DNA of 9,080 nucleotides from CALZJC01 sp041574955 (GCA_041574955.1 JBFGNS010000164.1:1-9080), one strand, 5' to 3'; counted from the first letter of the stretch, positions 1 to 6,882 are shown. Notes: a model not told the origin generated them from the sequence alone. A program made the numbers and translations.

Positions 1-480
1 CACCACCAGCGCGCTCGACGAGGAGAGCCCGGCCGCCGGCGGCAGGTCGCTCTGCCAGGCGACGTCGGCGCCCGCCGGCTCGCCGAAGTCGCGCGCCAGC
101 CGCCGCGCCACGGTGCGCGGGTAGCGGCGCCAGCCGGGCGCGGCGACGTCCAGACCGGCGGCGATCTCGAAACGGTCGGCCTTGCCGCCGGCGGGGTCGA
201 GGAGCGTCACCGACCGGTCGCGCCGGCCGGCGGCCACCAGCCAGACCGCGCTATCGATCGCCAGGGTCAGGCTGCGGCCGCCGGCGTAGTCGGTGTGCTT
301 GCCGACCAGCTCCACCCGGCCGGGCGCCCGCACCGCCACGGCGGGCTGGCCCGGCGCGACACCGGCCGCGAGCAGCCGGCGGGCGGCCTCGGCGATCGGC
401 CGGCCGCCGGTCGGAGAGTCGGGCGCGCCGCCCGCCGCGCTCCCGGCGGCCAGCTCGGCGAGTGTGGTCGTCGCCGGCAG
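1..480 (-). CDS. Galactokinase-like GHMP sugar kinase, N-terminal part (runs off left edge)
   Basis: This frame is open from just after the cyclophilin stop to base 1 and encodes about 160 residues of a usual 380-450. Counting from a CTG at 480, residues 49-69 read as the galactokinase signature: an APGR motif followed by V-E-L-V-G-K-H-T-D-Y-A-G-G (canonical: V-N-L-I-G-E-H-T-D-Y). Residues 146-156 (LPPAAGLSSSS) are the GHMP ATP-phosphate loop. The family phosphorylates a sugar at the anomeric hydroxyl using ATP in the cytosol. Lys61 replaces the usual Glu and Glu57 the usual Asn of the signature, as in a galactokinase-like subfamily, so the substrate may not be galactose. The start is uncertain: no ATG, GTG or TTG lies upstream of the conserved helix. 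CTG at 480 has GGAG six bases before it; CTG at 495 and GTG at 339 are alternatives. It follows the cyclophilin closely and is probably co-transcribed. Family assignment is firm; start and substrate are not. Confidence 0.85.
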   Translation of the reverse strand, partial: MPATTTLAELAAGSAAGGAPDSPTGGRPIAEAARRLLAAGVAPGQPAVAVRAPGRVELVGKHTDYAGGRSLTLAIDSAVWLVAAGRRDRSVTLLDPAGGKADRFEIAAGLDVAAPGWRRYPRTVARRLARDFGEPAGADVAWQSDLPPAAGLSSSSALVV

Positions 481-501
481 GGCTCTCTCCGTCAGCTCGA
501 G

Positions 502-1095
502 CTAGGCGGCGCTCACGGTCGCCTTTTCGATCCGCAGCGGCTGGCTGGGGGCGCCGCCCGGGCTGCCGTGACGCTCGAGCTGGGCCAGGGTGTCGTGGCC
601 TTCTACCACCTCGCCGAACACCGTGTGGTTGCCGTCGAGGTGGGGGGTGGCGACGAAGGTGATGAAGAACTGGCTGCCGTCGGTGCCCGGGCCAGCGTTG
701 GCCATCGACAGGATGCCGGGCTTGTCGTGACGGGCGCCGCCGTCGAACTCGCCATCGAACCGGTAGCCCGGGCCGCCGGTGCCGCTGCCGATCGGGCAGC
801 CGCCCTGGGCCATGAAGCGCGGGATCACGCGGTGGAAGCCGAGCCCGTCGAAGTAGCCGAGCTCGGTCAGGTAGAGGAAGTTGGCGACGTGCGCCGGGGC
901 GGTCTCGTGCAGCAGCCGGACGACGATCGCGCCCTGGCTGGTCTCGAGCTGCCAGCGGAGCTCGACGCCGTCCGAGAAGTCCAGCTCGGGAAACCGGGGC
1001 AGCCGCGTGCGCCAGCCCTTCTGGTCGGTGGACAGCTTGCCCTGCTGCTCGAGCTGCTGGATGTACTCTTTCGTCTGGCGGATAGCCTGGCTCAT
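502..1095 (-). CDS. Cyclophilin-type peptidyl-prolyl cis-trans isomerase, cytosolic
   Basis: A 197-residue cyclophilin that isomerises peptide bonds preceding proline. The first ~50 residues form a charged, partly helical extension with no signal peptide, so the protein is probably cytoplasmic. The catalytic core follows at about 51-197. Residues equivalent to human CypA Arg55, Phe60, Gln63, Asn102, Gln111, Phe113 and His126 are seen as Arg89, Phe94, Gln97, Asn133, Gln142, Phe144 and His157, so the active site looks intact. The CypA Trp121 position is His152, which in bacterial cyclophilins usually goes with weak cyclosporin binding. ATG at 1095 is chosen because GAGGAG (1104-1109, minus strand) lies eight bases upstream. 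The same frame is open further upstream to 1323, but that stretch is low-complexity and spans a likely promoter. The sugar kinase follows 6 to 21 bases after the stop, depending on its start. It resembles ppiB-type enzymes, but the extension makes a symbol unsafe. Confidence 0.93.
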   Translation of the reverse strand: MSQAIRQTKEYIQQLEQQGKLSTDQKGWRTRLPRFPELDFSDGVELRWQLETSQGAIVVRLLHETAPAHVANFLYLTELGYFDGLGFHRVIPRFMAQGGCPIGSGTGGPGYRFDGEFDGGARHDKPGILSMANAGPGTDGSQFFITFVATPHLDGNHTVFGEVVEGHDTLAQLERHGSPGGAPSQPLRIEKATVSAA

Positions 1096-1154
1096 CGGAT
1101 CGTCTCCTCGGGAGAATTGGACAGGTGGGGGGCGGCGCCGGCCGCCGCGCGGCG

Positions 1155-1160
1155 AGTATA
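1155..1160 (-). promoter_or_regulatory. Candidate -10 element of the cyclophilin promoter
   Basis: On the minus strand these bases read TATACT, five of six matches to the sigma-70 -10 consensus and conspicuous in a very G+C-rich setting. It lies 60 bases upstream of the cyclophilin ATG, giving a leader of roughly 50 bases. No convincing -35 hexamer lies 16-18 bases upstream, so an activator or weak -35 recognition would be needed. Position and sequence are seen; function is inferred. Confidence 0.45.
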
Positions 1161-1200
1161 GGGGAGGCGGGCGGCAGCACGAGCTCGCGGCCCGCTGCCG

Positions 1201-1250
1201 GAGTCTCACCGGACCGCGGGCGAGACTCTCACGAGACACTCCCTGAGACA
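1201..1250. repeat. GAGAC repeat cluster with inverted copy between divergent genes
   Basis: GAGAC occurs at 1222-1226, 1233-1237 and 1245-1249, spaced 11 and 12 bases apart, about one helical turn. GAGTCTC at 1201-1207 is the exact inverse of GAGACTC at 1222-1228, separated by 14 bases. TCTCAC is also repeated directly at 1204-1209 and 1227-1232. The cluster sits some 50-100 bases upstream of the likely cyclophilin transcription start and about 110-160 bases before the glycosyltransferase operon, so it could bind a regulator of either or both. A transcript hairpin is also possible but has no U tract. Confidence 0.4.
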
Positions 1251-1283
1251 TCCGGCGGCGCCCGCCGATCCCGCCCGGCGGCC

Positions 1284-1306
1284 GTAAATCGTTGATCGTC
1301 AATATC
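1284..1306. promoter_or_regulatory. A+T-rich patch with TTGA-TCG-TCAA palindrome, possible promoter or operator
   Basis: This is one of the few A+T-rich stretches in the window. It contains the interrupted palindrome TTGA-N3-TCAA at 1292-1302. It lies 53-75 bases upstream of the preferred start of the first operon gene, where a promoter or operator is expected. I could not fit a good -35/-10 pair: TTGATC at 1292 has no acceptable -10 at 16-18 bases. The regulatory call therefore rests on composition and position. Confidence 0.3.
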
Positions 1307-1317
1307 TTGGCTCGTTG

Positions 1318-1351
1318 GCTCAAGGCTGGCGCGGGGCTTGCTCAAGGATGG
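1318..1351 (+). repeat. 12-base direct repeat containing the Shine-Dalgarno of the first operon gene
   Basis: GCTCAAGGCTGG (1318-1329) and GCTCAAGGATGG (1340-1351) match at 11 of 12 bases with a 22-base period. Just upstream TTGGCTC is repeated at 1307-1313 and 1315-1321. The second copy contains AAGGA at 1344-1348, ten bases before GTG at 1359. That supports GTG 1359 as the start over the in-frame TTG at 1338, which has a poorer upstream sequence. Confidence 0.5.
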
Positions 1352-1358
1352 TCCCATC

Positions 1359-2498
1359 GTGCCGAAGATCGCCTTCTACGCCCACGACACGTACGGGCTC
1401 GGCCACCTGAGCCGCTGCCTCAAGCTGGCCCACGTGCTCGCCGGCCGGCTGGGACCGGTCGAGGGGGTGGTCCTGACCGGCTCCCCCTGGCACGACCGGT
1501 TCGCGCCGCCGGCCGGTTTCCGCATCGAGCCGTTGCCGCCGGTGGTCAAGCACGGCCGGGGCGAGTACCGCAGCCGTGACGCCGGCCGCTCGCTCGCCGA
1601 GGTGCTCGCCGACCGCCAGCGGCGGATCCTCGACTGCCTCGACGCCCTGGCGCCCGATCTGCTGGTGGTCGACAACGTGCCGTGCGGCCTGCACGGCGAG
1701 GTGCTGCCGGCGCTGCGACGCCTGAAGCGGCGCCCCGGGGCGCGCGCGGTGCTGGCGCTGCGCGACGTGCTCGACCAGCCCGAGGTGGTGGCCGGCGAGT
1801 GGCGGCGGGCGGGCGCCGAAGAGCCGCTGGCCGAGCTGTACGACGAAATCTGGGTGTTCGGCGATGCCGACGACGCCCGCCAGCTGGTGGACGGCGGTCC
1901 GCTGGCGGCGGCCGCCGCCAAGGTACGCGCCTGCGGGCGGTTGGGGAGCGTCGACCGGGGGCCGGCGGCCCGGCGCACCGGCGACGAGCGCCGGCCGCTG
2001 GTTGTGGTCACCGGCGGCGGCGGGGGCGACGCGCCGCCGCTCGTGCGGTCGTACCTCGAGGCGCTGCGCCGCTACCGGCCGGCGCTCACCAGCCGGGTGG
2101 TGCTCGGCCCCGACTACCCCGGCGAGCTCGACGGCCTGGACGGCGCTGCGGTCACCCTCGGCCGCTTCGAGCCGCGCCTCGCGGCGTGGCTGGCGGCTTC
2201 CGACCTGGTGGTGTCGATGGCCGGCTACAACACCGTCTGCGAGATCCTCGAGAGCGGCTGCCGCGCGGTGCTGGTACCGCGCGTCAGGCCGCGCCGCGAG
2301 CAGTGGATCCGAGCGCTGCGCTGGCAGCGGGCGGGCCGCGTCCGGCTGCTCGATCCCCGGCGCCTGACCCCGGCCGCCCTGTGGCAGGCGATGGAGGAAG
2401 CCCTGGCAGAGCCGCCGCCGGAGCCCCGCACCCTTACCGGCGGAGCCGCGGCGGCGCGCCACGCCGTCCGCCTGTTGAACCACGGAGCCCTACCATGA
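1359..2498 (+). CDS. MurG/COG4671-like predicted glycosyltransferase (GT-B fold)
   Basis: A 379-residue soluble protein that probably transfers a sugar from a nucleotide-sugar donor at the cytoplasmic face of the membrane. The N-terminus has an H-D-T-Y-G-L-G-H-L-S-R-C segment (residues 9-20), the G-x-G-H acceptor-side loop seen in MurG-like and COG4671 proteins. A glycine run T-G-G-G-G-G-D (218-224) marks the start of the C-terminal Rossmann domain. Residues 281-295 (S-D-L-V-V-S-M-A-G-Y-N-T-V-C-E), followed by an L-V-P-R segment, correspond to the donor-binding site. GTG at 1359 is preferred over the in-frame TTG at 1338 because AAGGA lies ten bases upstream and the protein then begins M-P-K-I-A-F-Y, a normal first beta strand. 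It is the first gene of the rightward operon and overlaps the next by four bases (ATGA). Donor and acceptor are unknown. A monogalactosyldiacylglycerol-synthase-like or teichuronic-type role is possible, but nothing in the sequence selects one. Confidence 0.85.
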   Translation: MPKIAFYAHDTYGLGHLSRCLKLAHVLAGRLGPVEGVVLTGSPWHDRFAPPAGFRIEPLPPVVKHGRGEYRSRDAGRSLAEVLADRQRRILDCLDALAPDLLVVDNVPCGLHGEVLPALRRLKRRPGARAVLALRDVLDQPEVVAGEWRRAGAEEPLAELYDEIWVFGDADDARQLVDGGPLAAAAAKVRACGRLGSVDRGPAARRTGDERRPLVVVTGGGGGDAPPLVRSYLEALRRYRPALTSRVVLGPDYPGELDGLDGAAVTLGRFEPRLAAWLAASDLVVSMAGYNTVCEILESGCRAVLVPRVRPRREQWIRALRWQRAGRVRLLDPRRLTPAALWQAMEEALAEPPPEPRTLTGGAAAARHAVRLLNHGALP

Positions 2499-3763
2499 GA
2501 CCACTCAAAGTCGGCTACGTCCTGAAGCGGTTTCCGCGCGCCTCCGAGACCTTCATCGCCCAGGAGATCCTCGAGCTCGAGCGCTGCGGCGTGGAAGTCG
2601 AGGTGTTCGCCCTGCGCCCCAACGACCAGCCGGTGGAGCACGGCTGGCTGTCGGAGATCGCCGCGCCGGTCCACCTGTGCTCCGGGGTGCCGCTGTCCGA
2701 GGCCTGGAAGTGGCTGCACGCGATGGCGGCGGAGAGCGACGACGCGCGTCAGCGCGCCGAGCGCGCGCTCCAGCTGGCGTTCGCGCACCCCAGCCGGCGT
2801 GGCCGTCACCGGCTGTGCGAGGCGGTTGGCCTGGCGCGCGCCGCCGCCGGCCGCGGCATCGACCACCTGCACGCCCATTTCGCCAACGAGCCGGCGTGCG
2901 TCGCCCAGCTCGCCCATTCGCTCGTCGACGTGCCGTTCTCGTTCACCGCCCACGCCAAGGACCTGTACGCCAAGGGACCGGCGGCCGAGGTGCTGGCGCG
3001 TCGGCTGAGCGAGGCGTCGTTCGCGGTCACCGTCTGCGAGGCCAACCGCCGCCACCTGCGTGAGCTGCTCGGGCCGGCGTTCGCCGAGCGGGTGCGACTG
3101 CTCTACAACGGGGTCGACCTCGAGCGGCTGACGCCAGCGCCGCCGGTCTCCGGTCGCGCGCCGATCGACGTGCTGTGCGTCGCCCGCCTGGTCGAGAAGA
3201 AGGGGCTCGACCTGCTGCTGCGGGCGGTCGCCCAGCTCCGCGACCGTGGGCTCGATCTGCGCTGCGAGCTGGTCGGCGAGGGCCCGGAGCGCGGCCGGCT
3301 CGAGCGGCTGCGCGCCGAGCTCGACCTGGAGGAGGCGGTGACGCTGAGCGGCTGCCTGCCGCACGAGGAGGTCGTGGCCCGCATGCGCCGGGCGGCGGTC
3401 GTGACGCTGCCCTGCCGGGTGGCCGGCAACGGCGACCGCGACGCCCTGCCGACGGTGCTGATCGAGGCGATGGCCTGCGGCCTGCCGGTGGTGTCGGCGC
3501 CGGTGGGCGGCGTGGCCGAGATCATCGAGCACCGGCGCACCGGGCTGCTGGTGCCGCCCGACAACCCGTGGGCGCTGGCGGCGGCGCTCGGCGAGCTGCT
3601 GCGCCAGCCGCGGCTGCGTCGCCGGCTGGGCGCCGCGGGGCGCCGGCGCGCCGCCGAGCGGTTCGACCGGCGGCAGAACGTCGCGCGGCTGCGCGCCTGG
3701 ATCGAGGCGGCGGCGGGACGCGCCGGCTCGGCAACCGGCCCGCTGCGGGCGCTGGAGGGCTGA
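2495..3763 (+). CDS. GT4 glycosyltransferase, WcaL-like
   Basis: A 422-residue GT-B retaining glycosyltransferase of family GT4. The opening K-R-F-P-R-A-S-E-T-F-I (residues 11-21) and the segments H-L-H-A-H-F-A-N (124-131) and F-S-F-T-A-H-A-K-D (148-156) are typical of the WcaL-like colanic-acid transferase group. N-G-V-D (205-208) marks the inter-domain link, and V-A-R-L-V-E-K-K-G-L (229-238) is the phosphate-binding segment. The acidic pair of the EX7E motif is Asp316 and Glu324, followed by A-M-A-C-G-L-P and a G-G-V-A-E-I-I donor loop. No membrane segment or signal is visible, so it would act on a lipid-linked acceptor from the cytosol. ATG 2495 overlaps the preceding stop and has GGAG seven bases upstream, which implies translational coupling. 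Much longer versions of this frame reach back into the previous gene and are not real. Its sugar is not predictable; an exopolysaccharide or glycolipid role is inferred from homology and context. Confidence 0.92.
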   Translation: MRPLKVGYVLKRFPRASETFIAQEILELERCGVEVEVFALRPNDQPVEHGWLSEIAAPVHLCSGVPLSEAWKWLHAMAAESDDARQRAERALQLAFAHPSRRGRHRLCEAVGLARAAAGRGIDHLHAHFANEPACVAQLAHSLVDVPFSFTAHAKDLYAKGPAAEVLARRLSEASFAVTVCEANRRHLRELLGPAFAERVRLLYNGVDLERLTPAPPVSGRAPIDVLCVARLVEKKGLDLLLRAVAQLRDRGLDLRCELVGEGPERGRLERLRAELDLEEAVTLSGCLPHEEVVARMRRAAVVTLPCRVAGNGDRDALPTVLIEAMACGLPVVSAPVGGVAEIIEHRRTGLLVPPDNPWALAAALGELLRQPRLRRRLGAAGRRRAAERFDRRQNVARLRAWIEAAAGRAGSATGPLRALEG

Positions 3764-3766
3764 GCG

Positions 3767-5014
3767 GTGCGCCTGGCCTACCTGTGCTGCGACCGCGGCG
3801 TGCCGGTGGAAGGCACCAAGGGTGCCGCCATCCACCTGCGCGCGATGGCCGGCGCGCTGAGCGCCCGCGGGCACGATCTCACCGTGCTGGCGGCGCGCTG
3901 CGGCGAGCCGCCGGCTGGCTTCGGCCCACGCTGTGTCGACATCGGCTTCGACCGCACCTTCAAGGACATCAAGCGTGCGATCGAGCGGCCGGGGCGCCGG
4001 CAGCTGGCGCGCGAGGTCCACTCCATGCTGCTCGGCTCGCGCGCCCTCGAGGAGCTCGAGGCGCTCGACGGCCGCGCGCCGCTCGACGCGGTCTACGAGC
4101 GCTACAGCCTGTGGTCGTGGGCCGGTCTGCGGTTCGCGCGCCGCCGGCGGGTGCCGCTGGTGCTCGAGGTCAACGCGCCGCTGGTCGACGAGGAGCGCCG
4201 CTGGCGCCGCCTCGAGCTCGAGCCGGCGGCGCGGGCGATCGAGGTCGAGCTGCTGCGCGGCGCCGACGCGGTGGTGGTGCCGGCCGCCGAGCTCGGCGAC
4301 TGGCTGGTGGACGAGGTCGGCCGCGGCGGACCGATCCACGTCGTGCCCAACGGTTTCGACGAAGAGCTGTTCGCCGAGCCCGGCGAGCCGCCGCCGCCGG
4401 CGCGCCCGCTGGCCGACCGTTTCGTGGTCGCCTTCGTCGGCAGCTTGAAGCCGTGGCACGGCGTCGAGCCGCTGCTCGAGGCGTTCGAGGCGCTGCTGCG
4501 CCGCCGCCCGGCGGCCCACCTGCTGGTGCTGGGCGACGGGCCGCTCGCCAGCCGCGTCGAGGAGGCGCGGCAGCGGCTGGGCGAGGCCAACGTCACCCTG
4601 GCCGGCGCGGTGGACCACTCGCAGGTGCCGGGCTGGCTGGCGGCGGCCGACGTCGGCGTGGCGCCCTACCCGGCGCTCGAGCCGTTCTACTTCTCGCCCC
4701 TCAAGGTGGTCGAGTACCAGGCCGCCGGGCTGCCGGTGGTGGCCAGCCGGATCGGCCAGCTGCGGCAGCTGGTGGACGACGGCCGCAACGGCCTGCTGGT
4801 GGCGCCGGGCGACCCGGCGGCGCTGACGGCGGCCCTCGAGCGGCTGGCGGCGCGGCCGGAGGAGGCGCGGCGGATGGGGCGCCGGGCGCGTCGCGACGCC
4901 TTCCGCCGTCGCAGCTGGCGGGCGGCGGCGGCGACGGTCGAGGGCGTGCTCGAGCGCTGCCGCCGGCGCCGCGGTCGCCGGTCGCTGGCGCTGGCGAGCG
5001 GAGGTGGACGGTGA
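3767..5014 (+). CDS. Second GT4-like glycosyltransferase
   Basis: A 415-residue GT-B glycosyltransferase. The N-terminus has the acceptor-side loop V-E-G-T-K-G-A-A-I-H-L (residues 14-24). V-P-N-G-F-D (193-198) ends the first domain, and F-V-G-S-L-K-P-W-H-G (223-232) starts the second. The donor loop is E-P-F-Y-F-S-P-L-K-V-V-E-Y (305-317). Glu316 aligns with the second Glu of the EX7E motif, while the first acidic position is Tyr308; this F-S-P-L-K-x-x-E-Y form is a recognised GT4 variant. The C-terminal ~35 residues are basic and low in complexity, possibly a membrane-surface anchor. GTG 3767 lies three bases after the previous stop, with GGAGG at 3754-3758 giving an eight-base spacer. It overlaps the ABC exporter by four bases (GTGA). 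It should add another sugar to the same product as its neighbours, but the donor is unknown. Confidence 0.9.
   Translation: MRLAYLCCDRGVPVEGTKGAAIHLRAMAGALSARGHDLTVLAARCGEPPAGFGPRCVDIGFDRTFKDIKRAIERPGRRQLAREVHSMLLGSRALEELEALDGRAPLDAVYERYSLWSWAGLRFARRRRVPLVLEVNAPLVDEERRWRRLELEPAARAIEVELLRGADAVVVPAAELGDWLVDEVGRGGPIHVVPNGFDEELFAEPGEPPPPARPLADRFVVAFVGSLKPWHGVEPLLEAFEALLRRRPAAHLLVLGDGPLASRVEEARQRLGEANVTLAGAVDHSQVPGWLAAADVGVAPYPALEPFYFSPLKVVEYQAAGLPVVASRIGQLRQLVDDGRNGLLVAPGDPAALTAALERLAARPEEARRMGRRARRDAFRRRSWRAAAATVEGVLERCRRRRGRRSLALASGGGR
5000..5004 (+). promoter_or_regulatory. Strong Shine-Dalgarno inside the preceding gene for the ABC exporter
   Basis: GGAGG lies six bases before GTG 5011, within the last codons of the second GT4-like gene. 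It fixes the exporter start at a GTG that overlaps the upstream stop (GTGA, 5011-5014), rather than at any of the upstream in-frame codons. Confidence 0.75.
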
Positions 5015-6882
5015 TCCGCAAGCTGCGCGAGGACGTCGAGCTGCGGCCGCTCGGCCTCAGACCGCGCCGCCTGCTCAAGCTGTGGCTCTACTTCCTGCCG
5101 CTGGTGCGGGAGCACTGGCGGTGGCTGGCCGGTGCGGTGGGGTGCTCGCTCGGGGCGGTGGCGATGCAGCTCCTGCGGCCGTGGCCGCTCAAGCTGGTGT
5201 TCGACCGCCTGCTGATCCCGGTCGACGGCGGCGCGGGGCCGTTCGCCGCACTCTCCGGCGACCGGCTGCTGGCCGGGCTGTGCGTCGCCCTGCTCGGCAT
5301 CGCCCTGCTGTGGGGGCTGTTCTCCTACGGCCAGCACTACCTGACGGCGCGCGCCGGCCAGGCGCTGGTGTACGGGCTGCGCGACCGCGCCCACGCCCAC
5401 CTGATGCGGCTGTCGCTCGGCTTCCATCAGCGCCGCCGCAAGGGCGATCTGCTGATGCGGCTGACCGGCGACATCAACCTGCTGCGCGACATGATGGTGG
5501 ACGCGCTGGTGCAGGGCGTGGCCTCGGTGCTGCTGCTGGCGACCATGCTCGGCGTGCTGCTGTGGATGGACTGGCGGCTGGCGCTGGTGGTGCTGGCGCT
5601 GCTGCCGGCGCTGGCGGCCGCCACCTTCCGCTTCTCGGGCCGGATTCGCGAGGCGGCGCAGAAGCAGCGCAAGCACGAGGGCCGCATCGCCACCGCGGTG
5701 AGCGAGACCCTGCACGGGGTGCGGCTGATCCAGGCGTTCGGCGGCGAGCGGTTCCGCGACAAGCAGTTCCGGCGCGGCAACCGCCGCAGCCTGCGCGCCG
5801 GGCTGCGCACCACGCGGCTCGAGGCCGCCATGGCGCGCACCATCGAGCTGCTACTGGCGGCGGGTACCGCGGCGGTGTTCTGGTACGGCGTGCGCCGGGT
5901 GCAGACCGGCGCGCTCACCGCCGGCGACCTGCTGGTCTTCGTCTCCTACGCCCAGTCGAGCTTCAAGCCGCTACGCCGGCTGGCGCGGGTCTCGAGCCGC
6001 GCTGCCAAGGCGATGGTCTGCGCCGGGCGGGTGCGCGAGCTGCTGCGCCAGCCGCCCGATGTAAGCGAGCCGGCGGCGCCCAAACGGCTGCGCCGCTGTC
6101 GCGGCGAGCTCGAGCTGCGGCGCGTGCGCTTCTCCTACCCCGGCAAGGGGCGGGTGCTGCGCGGCGTCGACCTGGTGGTCGAGCCGGGCGGGATGCTCGG
6201 CATCGTCGGGCCGAGCGGCGCCGGCAAGTCGACCCTGCTGGCGCTCGTGCTGCGGCTGTTCGATCCCGACCGCGGCCGGATCCGGCTCGACGGCCGGGAC
6301 CTCAGGCGGTACGCCATCGAGTCGCTGCGGCGGCAGATGGCGGTGGTGCTCCAGGAGCCGTTCCTGTTCGGCGACACGGTGCGCGAGAACCTGGCGTTCG
6401 GCCGGCCCGGCGCCAGCGAGATCGAGCTGGTGCGGGCGGCGCGCCAGGCCGACGCCTACGGCTTCATCAGCCGGCTGCCGGAGGGGCTCGACAGCTCGCT
6501 GGCCGAGGCCGGCGCCAGCCTGTCGGCCGGCCAGCGGCAGCGGCTGGCGATCGCCCGCGCCTTCCTGCGCGCCTCGCCCGTCCTGCTGCTCGACGAGCCC
6601 ACCACCGGGCTCGACGCCGCCGCCGAGGCCAACGTGCAGGCGGCGCTCGAGCGGCTGCGCCGCGGCCGCACCACCCTGATGGTGGCGCACAAGCTGTCGG
6701 CCGTGCAGGCCGCCGACCAGCTCGTGGTGCTCGACCGCGGCCGGGTGATCGAATGCGGCAGCCACGCCGAGCTCGTTGCCGCCGGCGGCTGGTACGCGCG
6801 CACCTGGGAGGCGCAGGCCGCCGAGTACCCCGAGCAGCCGCCAGCCGCCGAGCCCGACGGCCGGCAGTGGGAGACCGCCTGA
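5011..6882 (+). CDS. Type I ABC exporter, fused transmembrane and ATPase half-transporter
   Basis: A 623-residue half-transporter that would dimerise to export a lipid-linked or other amphipathic substrate across the inner membrane using ATP. After a basic cytosolic leader (1-35), hydrophobic segments lie at about 36-56, 86-106, 168-186, 190-208, 277-295 and 306-317, the six-helix exporter pattern. L-T-G-D-I-N (151-156) and G-A-L-T-A-G-D-L-L-V-F (300-310) are type I exporter hallmarks. The ATPase domain shows Walker A G-P-S-G-A-G-K-S-T (400-408), Q-loop Gln448, signature L-S-A-G-Q (504-508), Walker B with catalytic Glu529, D-loop near Asp535 and H-loop His560. The signature has Ala506 in place of the usual first Gly; all catalytic residues are otherwise present. 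It is MsbA-like in architecture but sits among glycosyltransferases, which suggests a glycolipid or glycan cargo (inference). The next gene starts inside its stop region (TGATG). Confidence 0.95.
   Translation: MIRKLREDVELRPLGLRPRRLLKLWLYFLPLVREHWRWLAGAVGCSLGAVAMQLLRPWPLKLVFDRLLIPVDGGAGPFAALSGDRLLAGLCVALLGIALLWGLFSYGQHYLTARAGQALVYGLRDRAHAHLMRLSLGFHQRRRKGDLLMRLTGDINLLRDMMVDALVQGVASVLLLATMLGVLLWMDWRLALVVLALLPALAAATFRFSGRIREAAQKQRKHEGRIATAVSETLHGVRLIQAFGGERFRDKQFRRGNRRSLRAGLRTTRLEAAMARTIELLLAAGTAAVFWYGVRRVQTGALTAGDLLVFVSYAQSSFKPLRRLARVSSRAAKAMVCAGRVRELLRQPPDVSEPAAPKRLRRCRGELELRRVRFSYPGKGRVLRGVDLVVEPGGMLGIVGPSGAGKSTLLALVLRLFDPDRGRIRLDGRDLRRYAIESLRRQMAVVLQEPFLFGDTVRENLAFGRPGASEIELVRAARQADAYGFISRLPEGLDSSLAEAGASLSAGQRQRLAIARAFLRASPVLLLDEPTTGLDAAAEANVQAALERLRRGRTTLMVAHKLSAVQAADQLVVLDRGRVIECGSHAELVAAGGWYARTWEAQAAEYPEQPPAAEPDGRQWETA

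Noticed and set aside
1297..1302. TTGACG on the minus strand as a -35 box
   Set aside because: The hexamer 17 bases further on is GCCGGG, which is no -10; the TATACT lies far too distant.
1096..1323. Upstream extension of the cyclophilin frame with earlier possible starts (1323, 1252)
   Set aside because: The extension is Arg/Pro-rich, has no counterpart in cyclophilins and spans a TATACT -10 candidate; ATG 1095 has a GAGGAG at ideal spacing.
2225..4618. Very long open frame on the minus strand, opposite the glycosyltransferases
   Set aside because: It is antisense to three well-recognised genes; its protein is Arg/Gln/Ala-rich without any domain, as expected from the mirror of high-G+C codon bias.
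3175..5010. Long plus-strand extension of the ABC exporter frame into both GT4 genes
   Set aside because: The extension is Arg/Ala/Gly-rich, overlaps two solid genes, and the exporter has a good GGAGG and GTG at 5011.
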